From Actinomadura meyerae (GTDB lineage Bacteria; Actinomycetota; Actinomycetes; Streptosporangiales; Streptosporangiaceae): a stretch of DNA of 64,000 nt. The notes beneath the pieces were generated by a model, which ran no database searches, was not told the origin of the DNA, and saw only the letters and a list, made by a program, of their open reading frames with translations. The stretch lies in contig NZ_FZOR01000029.1 of assembly GCF_900188445.1 (NCBI RefSeq), forward strand, positions 46,008-110,007, written 5' to 3'. Shown one piece after another: positions 17,815-26,232 of this stretch (the stretch's first letter is position 1; every line of letters begins with the position of its first letter). Both the position numbers and the translations under genes were made by a program.

Positions 17815-18855
17815 TCAGGCGAGTCCCTTGAGTCGCCGCACCAGCGTGTTGCAGGTCTTCCTGGTCGTTCTGTCCCGGCAGTCGGCCCCGCGCAGTTCCA
17901 GCGCCTGGATGAGCTCGGCGAGCTTGCCGCCGAACGCGGGGTCGCGCTTCAACGCCAGCGGGATGTACGTGGACGCCAGGTAGTACAGGTAGGCGTCGTT
18001 GTAGACCGCTATCTCGCGCAGCACCTCGGTGGCCGTGTTGCGCAGCGACAGGGAGCTCGGCAAGGTGAAGTCGCTGCTGATCCGGCCGTCTCTGGTGTAG
18101 GTCGGGAACGCCCATTCCTCCAGTGCCGCGTACACGGGCGTCGCGTCGAGCTCCCGCCGGTACCGCTCGGCGAGCTCGAAGTCGTTCGAGCCGATGAGGG
18201 AGCCCATGACGACGCCGCGCATCATGAACGCGGCCTGGCGCCCGGGGACCTCGAAGCCGAGGTCGGCCTCCAGCTTCCCGGTCACCTTGCTGACCTGGTG
18301 CGTGAGGATGTTCAGCGCCAGGATCGAATGGAACGAGTACGTCTTGCGGTTCAGGCGCGGGGCCAGGTCCACGGACGCGTCGAACAGTTTCTGCGGGTCG
18401 ACCAGCAGGCCGCGGTCCCGCGAGTAGATGGCCTCGAGCGCGCGGTCCTGCTCCTGACCCCAGAAGCGGGCGATGAAGGACGACGTCTTCTGCGTCGCCT
18501 GCCCGCGCATGATGTGCAGCGCGGCCTCCAGCGCGTTCAGCAGGTGCTGCTGCGCGAGAGGCGACCGCTCCAGGGCGTCGACGTCGACCGTGAGCCCTTC
18601 GCCGTGCAGCTCGCCGACGAGCCCGTCCCGCCTCTTGCGGACGGCGTGCGCCATCGAGTACTCGGCGATTCCCGGGACGGACGACATCAGGCTCTGCAGG
18701 GACCGGCCGCTGATCCGGTCCAGCCATCCGGTGTTGTCCCACAGCCGGAAGATCGTGCTCTCGTCCAGGCCGGAGAAGGCCGCCACGTCGGACATGTTCA
18801 GGCCCATGTCGCGGGTGATGTCGGAGAGGGACTTCGGCGCACCGTCCGCTGTCAT
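17815..18855 (-). CDS. HTH-containing protein of unknown function
   Basis: 346 aa. The N terminus (SDITRDMGLNMSDVAAFSGL then DESTIFRLWDNTGWLDRISG) looks like a helix-turn-helix of the 'domain of regulatory proteins' kind that chooses a binding register. The rest is all-helical without TM segments or recognisable enzyme motifs, with many conserved-looking aromatic residues (SFIARFWGQEQDRALEAIY, AVYNDAYLYYLASTYIPLAL). Two Cys lie near the C terminus (GADCRDRTTRKTCNTL). ATG at 18855 has GAGGGCGAG upstream and is preferred to an upstream start at 18951. Probably a transcriptional regulator or sensor. Confidence 0.6.
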   Translation of the reverse strand: MTADGAPKSLSDITRDMGLNMSDVAAFSGLDESTIFRLWDNTGWLDRISGRSLQSLMSSVPGIAEYSMAHAVRKRRDGLVGELHGEGLTVDVDALERSPLAQQHLLNALEAALHIMRGQATQKTSSFIARFWGQEQDRALEAIYSRDRGLLVDPQKLFDASVDLAPRLNRKTYSFHSILALNILTHQVSKVTGKLEADLGFEVPGRQAAFMMRGVVMGSLIGSNDFELAERYRRELDATPVYAALEEWAFPTYTRDGRISSDFTLPSSLSLRNTATEVLREIAVYNDAYLYYLASTYIPLALKRDPAFGGKLAELIQALELRGADCRDRTTRKTCNTLVRRLKGLA

Positions 18856-19008
18856 CGCTCGCCCTCGCGGTGGCAGTTGTCGACGCCTCGATCCTAGCGA
18901 AGCACCTGCCTCCCGGGGCGGGCCTCCGGCGGCGAGCAGCGCGGGCGCCATGTCACCCGTCGGCGCCCAGGAGGCCCCCGCCCGCCTGGACGGTCCGCGC
19001 CGGCGCGG

Positions 19009-19521
19009 TCACGGCAGCCGCCACTCGTCCCGTACGCCCACCCCGAACCAGAACGTGTACGTCCCGTTGCGGCCCCGGTGGGCGCCGAAGTCGGTCGCGA
19101 GCGCCTTGAGCACTGCGAGCCCGCGCCCGCGCAGCGGCAGGTGCTCGTCCTCCGCACTCCCGGGCGCCGGCCCGCCGCCGGTGACCTCGACCCGGACGTA
19201 CCGGTCGAGGTGCAGCACCGACAGGGTGATCGTCCCGTCCCGCCGGGGCCGGCCGTGCAGCACCGAGCCGGTCACGGCCTCGCTGGTCAGCAGTTCGAGG
19301 TCGCCGAGCTCGGACCGGTCGGCGCCGAAGTGCTGCCCGACGAGCTCGCGGACGTAGGACCGCGCGAGCCGCACGGCGGGCGGCGTCGCCGCGAGGTCGA
19401 TCTCGCCGATGAGCCGCCCCGACGACGCCTTGCCGTTGTGCCAGGCGGACGGGATCCCGAGTTCCAGCGATGGCGCGGGGGCCGGCAGGAGGCCCCCCGA
19501 GCACGCGTCAGATGCGTTCAT
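19009..19521 (-). CDS. Anti-sigma-type ATP-binding protein (HATPase_c), degenerate ATP site
   Basis: About 170 aa from ATG 19521 (a start at 19566 would add 15 residues; neither has a clear ribosome site). The fold follows RsbW/SpoIIAB-like serine kinases: ARSYVRELVGQHFG, then the N-box segment LLTSEAVTGSVLHG, then VRVEVTGGGPAPG, then LPLRGRGLAVLKALATDFG (G2 box). In the family the N-box carries Asn (…VTNAVRHG) and the G1 box an Asp; here those positions read Gly (VTG, VTGGG). So the glycine-rich lid is kept while two catalytic/metal residues look lost. Likely a pseudo-kinase or binding-only anti-sigma regulator. Confidence 0.7.
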   Translation of the reverse strand: MNASDACSGGLLPAPAPSLELGIPSAWHNGKASSGRLIGEIDLAATPPAVRLARSYVRELVGQHFGADRSELGDLELLTSEAVTGSVLHGRPRRDGTITLSVLHLDRYVRVEVTGGGPAPGSAEDEHLPLRGRGLAVLKALATDFGAHRGRNGTYTFWFGVGVRDEWRLP

Positions 19522-19737
19522 GGCGGCGTAAGCTTCACGTCTCCGTGTCGGGCTGTAAGCGAACATGAGTTCTCAGACCAAGTCGAGGTCGGACGTGGAA
19601 GTGGGAGTGGGACCGTGAGGGTGGTACAGCGCCCAGCCTGACGCAGGCCGCGCGCCCCAGTCACGCACGCTTGCGCGCACGCAACCCCCTTGCCGCACCC
19701 AGCGGAGACGTTCCCCGGTGGCTGCGCGCCGCCCCCG

Positions 19738-19782
19738 CTGATCATGGGCCCGCTGATCACGGGCTTGCTGATCATGGGCCGC
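19738..19782. repeat. Three 15-bp tandem repeats with a TGATCA core
   Basis: ctgatcatgggcccg, ctgatcacgggcttg and ctgatcatgggccgc follow each other with a 15-bp period immediately beyond the stop of the methyltransferase gene (stop at 19786). Each copy contains the palindrome TGATCA (one reads TGATCAC). The function could be a protein-binding array or a simple slippage product. Confidence 0.6.
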
Positions 19783-19785
19783 CGG

Positions 19786-20583
19786 TCACTTGCCGGGGAC
19801 CCGTCCCCAGGCGGAGATCAGGGGTGCCGTGGTGAGGTCGAGGCGGCCCTCGGCGATCGCCGCGAGGACCTGCCGGATCTCCTCGCCGGTTGCGTGGCCG
19901 CCGGCGATGAGCCGGTCCCTCAACTGGAGGATCGTCGCGGTCTCCAGCACCCCGCAGGCGGGCGAGGCGATCGGGAAGAACGCCTCCGCGCGGACGTCGG
20001 CGAGGCCCGCGTCGCGCAGGACGCGGGGGAGCGTGCGGCCGTAGGCGAGGTCGGCGCCGCGCTCGGCGAGCAGCCTGCGGAAACCGCGCCGGACGCCGTT
20101 GGCGAGGCGCTCGTCCGGCCCGCGCTCGTCGGGGCAGGCGAGCGGCTGGAGCGCCGGGTCGGCGTCCTCCAGGAGCAGCACCCCGCCGGGGCGCAGGCTC
20201 TCGACCATCGTGCGGAGCGCCGTGTCCCGGTCGGCGAGGTGCACCAGGACCAGCCGCGCGTGGACCAGGTCGAACGGCCCCTCCGGCGGCGCGTCGCGCA
20301 CGATGTCGTGCTGCCGGACCTCCACCGGCGCGCCCGTCGGCCATGTCCCGTCCCGCAGCCACGAGACGTCGATGTCGGTGGCGAGGACGTGCCCGCTACC
20401 GCCGACACGTCCGGCCAGCCAGGCGGGGACGGACGGCCAGCCCGCGCCGACCTCCCAGCACCGCCGGCCCTCGGCGACCCCGACGCCGTCCAGGTGCCGG
20501 AACGTCCACGGGTCGAACAGCTCCGAGATGGCGGCGAACCGGTCCCCGGCCTCGACCTGCCGGTTGCTCAGCAGATACTCCAC
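19786..20583 (-). CDS. SAM-dependent methyltransferase
   Basis: 265 aa. Motif I is degenerate in its loop (CWEVGAGWPSVPAWLAGRVG), followed by VLATDIDVSWL (motif II), FDLVHARLVLVHLADRDTAL (motif III) and LRPGGVLLLEDADPALQP. The C-terminal helical region (RRGFRRLLAERGADLAYGRTLPRVL) covers the active site as in natural-product-type methyltransferases of this length. GTG start at 20583 lacks a Shine-Dalgarno, so the transcript may be leaderless. The gene is flanked by a repeat array downstream and by hsdS upstream on the same strand. Substrate unknown. Confidence 0.85.
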   Translation of the reverse strand: MEYLLSNRQVEAGDRFAAISELFDPWTFRHLDGVGVAEGRRCWEVGAGWPSVPAWLAGRVGGSGHVLATDIDVSWLRDGTWPTGAPVEVRQHDIVRDAPPEGPFDLVHARLVLVHLADRDTALRTMVESLRPGGVLLLEDADPALQPLACPDERGPDERLANGVRRGFRRLLAERGADLAYGRTLPRVLRDAGLADVRAEAFFPIASPACGVLETATILQLRDRLIAGGHATGEEIRQVLAAIAEGRLDLTTAPLISAWGRVPGK

Positions 20584-20614
20584 CCGTAGATCATCGCGCG
20601 GTTCCGGCGGGACG

Positions 20615-21691
20615 TCACGGGATCAGGCGGGGGAGGAGGGCGTCGCGGAGCGCGGCGAGGGCGGTGCTCTCGGCGGCGGCGGCCCGCACGCGGGCGGCCA
20701 GCGGGGCCACGAACTCCTGGAACTCGCGGGCCCGCGCGTCGCCCGGCCACGGGATCTCGAACGCGGCGATGTCGGCCCAGCGGGCGCGCGGCATCCGGGT
20801 GCCGTCGCCGACGGCGGAGGCGTGCGCGACCACCTCGTCGCTCGCCAGCGCCGCGAGCAGCCAGCCCCGGTGGCCGGGCTCCTTCGGGCGGACGACGAGG
20901 ATGTCGGTCGAGGCGACGCCGTCCACGAACGCGAGCCCGGCCTTGTGGAAGTACGGCCGCAGCTTGCCGAACAGGATGTCGCCGGACGCGAAGCGCAGCT
21001 TGGTGCTGGTGACGCCGGACGCGTCCGACCATGCCGAGAGCCACATGCGGCGCTTCGGCATGTGCTCCAGCGCGATGTAGTTCTCGGCGCCGCCGATCCG
21101 GGCGGGCGGGACGTTCACCCTGACCAGGTCTCCGAGGTCGCCGATGCGCACCGAGCCCCCGGCGCGGCACGCCGCGTAGCGGGCGCGGACGAGCTCGTCG
21201 GCGCAGGCCGCGATGCGCTCGTTGACCGCGATCTTGTCGTCCAGGGCGCCGAGGACGGACGCCGCCGCGTCCTGCCGTTCCCTGGTCAGCCGCCCGGTCG
21301 TGAGCCGCCTCAGGATCCCGTGGGTGAGGAGCGGCTGCCCCGAGCCGATGCGGTACCGGTTCAGCCCGAGCCGTTTCAGCAGGTAGTAGACGTAGCGGGG
21401 GTTCACCCCGTCCTTCGGCGCGGCGATGATGGCGTTGTCGGTGACCCAGCACGGTTCGGGGCTGTAGTGGACGGCGCCGCAGTACGAGCCGACCCGCCCG
21501 ACGACGGTCGTGTGCGGGGCGGCGTTGGACTCACCGGACGTGCCGATGACGCCGTTGGCCCCGTAGGTGCGGTAGGCGGAGCCTTCGGGAGGGCGCGACC
21601 TGCCGTTGGTGAAGGTGACGATCTCGCCGAGCGCCACCTCGCCGCACGTGATCTCGCCGCACGTGATCTCGCCGGGCGCCACGTCAGCCAT
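20615..21691 (-). CDS. hsdS: Type I restriction-modification DNA specificity subunit
   Basis: 358 aa with the two target-recognition-domain layout. TRD1 covers about 15-150 (GEIVTFTNGRSRPPEG, GANGVIGTS, TDNAIIAA, VYYLLKRLGLNRYRIG). A helical spacer (ERQDAAASVLGALDDKIAVN) follows. TRD2 starts around RIGDLGDLVRVNVPP, with FGKLRPYFHKAGLAF and STDILVVRPKEPG, and a second conserved helix (EFQEFVAPLAARVRAAAAESTALAALRDALLP) ends the protein. HsdS dictates the bipartite DNA sequence methylated by HsdM. ATG 21691 overlaps the hsdM stop by 8 bp. The extreme N terminus contains two perfect GEITC repeats. Confidence 0.92.
   Translation of the reverse strand: MADVAPGEITCGEITCGEVALGEIVTFTNGRSRPPEGSAYRTYGANGVIGTSGESNAAPHTTVVGRVGSYCGAVHYSPEPCWVTDNAIIAAPKDGVNPRYVYYLLKRLGLNRYRIGSGQPLLTHGILRRLTTGRLTRERQDAAASVLGALDDKIAVNERIAACADELVRARYAACRAGGSVRIGDLGDLVRVNVPPARIGGAENYIALEHMPKRRMWLSAWSDASGVTSTKLRFASGDILFGKLRPYFHKAGLAFVDGVASTDILVVRPKEPGHRGWLLAALASDEVVAHASAVGDGTRMPRARWADIAAFEIPWPGDARAREFQEFVAPLAARVRAAAAESTALAALRDALLPRLIP
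21641..21670 (-). repeat. 15-bp tandem repeat in the 5' end of hsdS
   Basis: gccgcacgtgatctc occurs twice in direct succession and encodes GEITC-GEITC at residues 7-16, followed by the related GEVAL-GEI. Each unit is exactly five codons, so copy-number change would lengthen the HsdS N terminus without a frameshift. Confidence 0.7.
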
Positions 21692-23096
21692 CCAGGCGCC
21701 CCAGTTCCGCGCGGACGGCCCGGTCGAGGCGCGCCGACTCGTCCAGCAGCGCGAGCAGTTCGCCGGTGAGGCGCTCGACCTCGCCGTCCGCCGGCTCCCC
21801 ACCGGACGCGGCACGGGCGGCGCCGACGTACCGGCCGGGCGTGAGGACGTGGTCATGGGACCTGATCTCGTCCAGGCCGGCCGAATGGGAGAAACCGGGG
21901 ACGTCCGTGTGCGCGCCGCGGCGCCAGGAGCGGTACGCGCCGGCGATCCGGGCGATGTCGTCGCCGGTGAGGACGCGCTCGGTGCGGTCGACCATCGTCC
22001 CCATCTGCCGGGCGTCGACGAACAGGACGCGGTCCTGCGGGGTCCGGTCGAGGAACCACAGGCAGGCGGGGATCGGGGTGCTGCGGAAGAGCCGGTCCGG
22101 CAGCGCGACGACGCACGACACCAGGCCCGCCTCCACCAGCGCCGCGCGGATTCCGCCCTCGCCCGCCTGCCGGGACGACATCGAGCCGTTCGCCATCACC
22201 ACGCCCGCCCGGCCGCCCGGCCCGAGCTTGGAGACGATGTGCTGGATCCAGGCGAAGTTGGCGTTGCCGGAGGGCGGGACGCCGTACTTCCAGCGCGGGT
22301 CGCCGGGGTCGCGGTACCAGTCCGACATGTTGAACGGCGGGTTGGCCAGCACGTGGTCGGCGCGCAGCCCGGGGTGGGCGTCCTCGTGGAAGGTGTCGGC
22401 GCGGCGGATGTCGCCGGAGATCCCGTGCACGGCGAGGTTCATCTTGGCCAGCCGCCACGTCCGCTCGTTGGCCTCCTGCCCGTGGACCGCGATGTCGTCC
22501 AGCCGCCCCCGGTGGCTGAGGACGAACTTCTCCGCCTGGACGAACATGCCGCCCGAACCGCAGCACGGGTCGTACACGCGTCCCTTGAACGGCTCCAGGA
22601 TCTCGACGAGCAGCCGCACCACGCAGGGCGGCGTGTAGAACTCGCCGCCGCGCTTGCCCTCGGCGCGGGCGAACTTCTCCAGGAAGTACTCGTAGACCTC
22701 GCCCAGCACGTCCCGGGCCGGGACGTCATGCCCGGAACGGCCGCCGAACCGGACGTCCCCGATCACCGCGACGAGTTCGCCGAGCCGCCGCGGGTCGACG
22801 CCGGTGAAGATCTTCGGAAGCGCGCCGTCGAGCGCCGGATTGGCCCGCATGACCGCGTCCATGGCCGCATCGATCCTCGCGCCCAGCCCGCCGGGCTCCC
22901 CGGACTCCAAGCGCTCGCGGGTGAGGTCGGCCCAGCGCGCCCCGTCCGGGACGGTGAACGACCCGTCGCCGGACGCGTCGGACACGTACTTGAGGAACAC
23001 CAGCCCGAGAACGAAGTCCTTGTACTGCGCCGCGTCGACCGAGCCCCGCAGCTTGCCGGCCGCCTTCCAGAGCGCCTTCCAGAGGACATCGTCCAC
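21684..23096 (-). CDS. hsdM: Type I restriction-modification N6-adenine methyltransferase subunit
   Basis: 470 aa from GTG 23096 (longer starts exist, but family N termini begin just before LWKAAGKLRG). HsdM_N helical domain (about 1-140: KLRGSVDAAQYKDFVLGLVFLKYVSD), then the gamma-class adenine methyltransferase with FYTPPCVVRLLV, SAM motif I VYDPCCGSGGMFVQ, and catalytic motif IV NPPFNMSDWY (NPPF). GNANFAWIQHIVSKL, RAGVVMANGSMSS and a C-terminal region that contacts HsdS follow. Together with HsdS it methylates adenine in a bipartite site. No hsdR is adjacent: the next gene upstream is a divergent glycosyltransferase. Either restriction has been lost or the R subunit is elsewhere. Confidence 0.93.
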   Translation of the reverse strand: MDDVLWKALWKAAGKLRGSVDAAQYKDFVLGLVFLKYVSDASGDGSFTVPDGARWADLTRERLESGEPGGLGARIDAAMDAVMRANPALDGALPKIFTGVDPRRLGELVAVIGDVRFGGRSGHDVPARDVLGEVYEYFLEKFARAEGKRGGEFYTPPCVVRLLVEILEPFKGRVYDPCCGSGGMFVQAEKFVLSHRGRLDDIAVHGQEANERTWRLAKMNLAVHGISGDIRRADTFHEDAHPGLRADHVLANPPFNMSDWYRDPGDPRWKYGVPPSGNANFAWIQHIVSKLGPGGRAGVVMANGSMSSRQAGEGGIRAALVEAGLVSCVVALPDRLFRSTPIPACLWFLDRTPQDRVLFVDARQMGTMVDRTERVLTGDDIARIAGAYRSWRRGAHTDVPGFSHSAGLDEIRSHDHVLTPGRYVGAARAASGGEPADGEVERLTGELLALLDESARLDRAVRAELGRLDG

Positions 23097-23161
23097 CCGC
23101 GTGACTCTAGCGCCGCCGCGCCTGGTGGACGGCGCCCCCGCCCGGTGACACGCTCCGGAGA

Positions 23162-24304
23162 ATGGTGATCGTGGACGCGGCGGCGGTGGCGGCACTGGCC
23201 GGATGGCTGTACCTGGCGTTCGGCCACGGCGCCTTCTGGCGCACCGGCCCCGGCCTGCCGGACGCCCCCGACCCGCCCGAGTGGCCGGAGGTCGCGGCGG
23301 TCGTCCCGGCCCGCGACGAGGCGGCGATCCTGCCGGACACGCTGCCCTCGCTCCTCGCCCAGGACTATCCGGGCACGTTCCGCGTGGTCGTCGTCGACGA
23401 CGGGAGCAGCGACGGCACCGCCGGGACCGCGGCCCGCCTCGGCGCGCGGGTCGTCTCCGCGCGGGAGCGTCCCGAGGGGTGGGCGGGGAAGGTGTGGGCC
23501 ATGGCGGAGGGCGTCCGCGCCGCCGGGGAGCCCGAGTTCCTCCTCTTCACCGACGCCGACATCGCCTACGCGCCCGGCACGGTCCGGCGCCTCGTGCGCG
23601 CGGCGGTGGCGGAGCGGCGCGACCTCGTCTCCCAGATGGCGACGCTGAGCGTCCGCACCCGCTGGGAGCGGGTGATCGTGCCAGCGTTCGTGTACTTCTT
23701 CGCGCAGCTCTACCCGTTCCGGCGGGTCACGCGGGACAAGGCGCGCACCGCCGCGGCGGCCGGCGGCTGCATGCTCGTCCGGCGCGCCGTCCTGGAGCGG
23801 GCGGGCGGCGTCGCGGCGATCCGCGGCGCGCTGATCGACGACGTCGCGATGGGGCGCCTCATCAAGCGGGCCGGCGGGCGCTGCCGCCTCGACCTGGGCC
23901 GGGACGTGGTCAGCCGCCGCCCCTACCCGCGCCTCGCCGACCTGTGGATGATGATCGCCCGCAGCGCCTACCACCAGCTGCGCTACTCGCCCGCGCTGCT
24001 GGCGGGCACCGTCCTCGGCCTGCTGCTCCTCTACGCCGTCCCGCCCGCCGCGACCCTCACCGCGGCCACCGGGCTCGCGGGCGGCCGCACCGCACTGGTC
24101 GCGGGCGCCCTCGCCTGGATGCTCATGGCCCTCACCTACGCGCCGATGCTCCGCTTCTACGGCCTGTCGCCGCTGCGCGCCCTCGGGCTGCCGCTCGTCG
24201 CGCTGATGTACGCCGCCATGACGGTCGACTCCGCGCGCCGCCACCGGGCCGGACGGGGCGGCGCCTGGAAGGGGCGGACGGTCCACGCCCCGCTGCGGGA
24301 CTGA
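23162..24304 (+). CDS. Membrane glycosyltransferase family 2 (HpnB-like)
   Basis: 380 aa. An N-terminal TM helix, then a GT2 catalytic domain with VPARDEAAILPDTL, VVVVDDGSSDGT, LLFTDADIAYAPG (DxD-like) and IDDVAMGRLIKRAGG, and three C-terminal TM segments (LLAGTVLGLLLLYAVPPA, ALVAGALAWMLMALTYAP, LGLPLVALMYAAM). This order and the GGCMLVRRAVLERAGGV segment resemble the hopene-associated glycosyltransferase HpnB, but no other hopanoid gene is nearby, so the acceptor is uncertain. The start could be ATG 23162, GTG 23165 or GTG 23171. GGAG at 23155-23159 suits the last best. Divergent from hsdM. Confidence 0.8.
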   Translation: MVIVDAAAVAALAGWLYLAFGHGAFWRTGPGLPDAPDPPEWPEVAAVVPARDEAAILPDTLPSLLAQDYPGTFRVVVVDDGSSDGTAGTAARLGARVVSARERPEGWAGKVWAMAEGVRAAGEPEFLLFTDADIAYAPGTVRRLVRAAVAERRDLVSQMATLSVRTRWERVIVPAFVYFFAQLYPFRRVTRDKARTAAAAGGCMLVRRAVLERAGGVAAIRGALIDDVAMGRLIKRAGGRCRLDLGRDVVSRRPYPRLADLWMMIARSAYHQLRYSPALLAGTVLGLLLLYAVPPAATLTAATGLAGGRTALVAGALAWMLMALTYAPMLRFYGLSPLRALGLPLVALMYAAMTVDSARRHRAGRGGAWKGRTVHAPLRD

Positions 24305-24337
24305 CCCTCGCCTCTGGTCGCCGCTTGTCGCCGAGGC

Positions 24338-24358
24338 TTTTGTCGTCGCACGACAAAA
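24338..24358 (+). terminator. Perfect 9-bp hairpin after the glycosyltransferase gene
   Basis: ttttgtcgt (24338-24346) pairs with acgacaaaa (24350-24358) around a CGC loop, 34 bases after the stop. The A/T-containing symmetric stem could act as a terminator or as an operator for the downstream lipase gene. Confidence 0.45.
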
Positions 24359-24462
24359 CCACCCGCGCCGATGTGTTCCGAGCTCCATTGGAGTAAGTGT
24401 CCAATTACGTTACCTTCGGGTGGCCGTCATGCCGGCGGCAGCAAGACGAAGGGTTACCCGCC

Positions 24463-25716
24463 ATGTCCATCACCGTCCGCCGCGTGCTGCGCACCCTGGC
24501 GGCGTCCTGCGTCGGCCTCGCCCTGGCGGCGAGCGCCCTGCAGGGCACCGCCGCGGCCGCGCCGCAGGACAGCAAGCCCCCGGCCGAGGATCCGTTCTAC
24601 ACGCCGCCCGCACCGCTCCCGGCGGGCGCTCCCGGTGACATCATCAGGTCGCGATCGGCCGTGTTCAGCATGGACCCGATCAGCCACTCCCCCTACGCCG
24701 GCGTCAAGTCCTGGCAGGTCCTGTACCGGTCCGAGACCGCGCAGGGCCAGCCGACCGCCGTGTCCGGCATGGTCATCGTCCCGACCAAGGCGTGGACGGG
24801 CCCGGGCAAGCGCCCGCTCGTCTCCTACGCCGTCGGGACGCGCGGCCTCGGCGACGCGTGCGCCCCGTCCTACACCCTCACCCAGGGCACGGACTACGAG
24901 ATGTTCTTCGTCGCGGACGCCCTCAGCCGCGGCTGGGCCGTCGCCGTCACCGACATGGAGGGCCTCGGCACGCCCGGCCAGCACACCTACGAGGTGGGCG
25001 GCTCGCAGGGCAAGGCCGTGCTGAACATGGCACGCGCCGCGCAGCGCCTCCCCGAAGCCGGCCTCGGTGGCTCCCCAATCGGCCTCTGGGGCTACTCGCA
25101 GGGCGGGACGTCCTCCGGCTGGGCCGCGGAACTGGCCGCCTCCTACGCCCCCGAGCTCGACATCAAGGGCGCCTTCGCGGGCGGCGTCCCCGCCGACCTG
25201 CTCGCGGTCGCCAAGAGCCTGGACGGCTCCCCGTTCGTCGGCCTGATGTTCATGGCGGCGGTCGGCTACGACACCGCCTACCCCGAACTGGACCTGGAGA
25301 AGTACCTCAACGACGCCGGCCGCGCGCTGCTGAAGAAGGCCGAGAGCCTCTGCCTGGTCAGCGTCGACGGCATCAGCACCCTCACCGGGACGCTGTTCAA
25401 GAAGATCAGCGACTACACCACCAGCGACCCGCTGAACACCCCCGAGTGGCGGCAGCGGCTGGACGCCAACAAGCTCGGCTCCACCGCCCCGTCGTTCCCG
25501 GTGCTCCAGACGCAGGCCGTCTTCGACGAGATCATCCCGTTCGCGCAGGCCGACACCCTGCACAAGGCGTGGTGCGCCAAGGGCGCGAACCTGACCTGGA
25601 AGACCTACACGTTCGCCGAGCACGCGACCGGCATGCTGTGGAGCGAGCCCGACGCGATGGCGTTCCTGTCCGACCGGTTCGCCGGCAAGCCGGTCAGCGG
25701 CAACTGCGCCGCCTGA
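24463..25716 (+). CDS. Secreted lipase of the LIP family
   Basis: 417 aa. Signal peptide with Arg pair and hydrophobic core (VRRVLRTLAASCVGLALAAS) cleaved near AAAAP. The alpha/beta-hydrolase body shows SYAVGTRGLGDACAPS, WAVAVTDMEGLGTPG, the nucleophile elbow GYSQGG (Ser about residue 213), a likely Asp in VFDEIIPF and His in FAEHATGM. The architecture matches the secretory lipase (LIP) family, which hydrolyses triglycerides or related esters outside the cell. Two further Cys may form a disulfide (CAP…, ESLCLVS). ATG 24463 is chosen because it begins the signal peptide; GAAGGG lies upstream. Confidence 0.9.
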   Translation: MSITVRRVLRTLAASCVGLALAASALQGTAAAAPQDSKPPAEDPFYTPPAPLPAGAPGDIIRSRSAVFSMDPISHSPYAGVKSWQVLYRSETAQGQPTAVSGMVIVPTKAWTGPGKRPLVSYAVGTRGLGDACAPSYTLTQGTDYEMFFVADALSRGWAVAVTDMEGLGTPGQHTYEVGGSQGKAVLNMARAAQRLPEAGLGGSPIGLWGYSQGGTSSGWAAELAASYAPELDIKGAFAGGVPADLLAVAKSLDGSPFVGLMFMAAVGYDTAYPELDLEKYLNDAGRALLKKAESLCLVSVDGISTLTGTLFKKISDYTTSDPLNTPEWRQRLDANKLGSTAPSFPVLQTQAVFDEIIPFAQADTLHKAWCAKGANLTWKTYTFAEHATGMLWSEPDAMAFLSDRFAGKPVSGNCAA

Positions 25717-25775
25717 TCGCGCTCGCCGGAACTCCCATGGGGCCGTCCCGCTCCCGCAGGGGGCAGGATGGCCCC

Positions 25776-26216
25776 ATGGACCTGGTGGAGTTCCTCCGCG
25801 CCCGGCTGGCCCGCGACGAGCAGATCGCGCGCGACTGCGCGTCCGCCCCCTGGAAGGCCGCCCCCTCCGGGACGGTCGGCATCGACACGGACGAACCCGC
25901 TCCCACCGCTGAACCGGCCGCGAAAGCCGAGTTCGCGGCCAAGACCGAGTTCACCGCGAAAGCCGACTTCGTGGCCAAGGCGGAGAACGACGCCTACGCC
26001 GAGCACATCGCCCGGCACGACCCGGCCCGGACGCTCGCCGAGGTCGCCGCCAGGCGCCGGATCGTCGACGACTACGAGAAGAACGCCTGGATCCTCGGGC
26101 AGGGCCACAGCACCCCGGAGTTGGAGGCGGCGCAGGCCGTCCGCGAATCGGTGCTGCGCCTGCTGGCCCTCCCGTACGCGACGCACCCCGCCTACCAGGA
26201 GGAATGGCGCCCCTGA
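25776..26216 (+). CDS. DUF6221 family protein with inserted 6-aa repeats
   Basis: 146 aa. The start MDLVEFLRARLARDEQIARD and the end AEHIARHDPARTLAEVAARRRIVDDYE...LRLLALPYATHPAYQEEWRP are hallmarks of DUF6221, a small actinobacterial family of unknown function. Between them, where the family normally has a variable loop, four 18-bp repeats (25911-25982) encode AKAEFA-like hexapeptides (EPAAKA, EFAAKT, EFTAKA, DFVAKA). ATG 25776 has a GGGGGCAGGA tract upstream. The protein is charged, soluble and probably helical. Confidence 0.85.
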   Translation: MDLVEFLRARLARDEQIARDCASAPWKAAPSGTVGIDTDEPAPTAEPAAKAEFAAKTEFTAKADFVAKAENDAYAEHIARHDPARTLAEVAARRRIVDDYEKNAWILGQGHSTPELEAAQAVRESVLRLLALPYATHPAYQEEWRP

Positions 26217-26232
26217 GCGGCCCCGACTGTGC

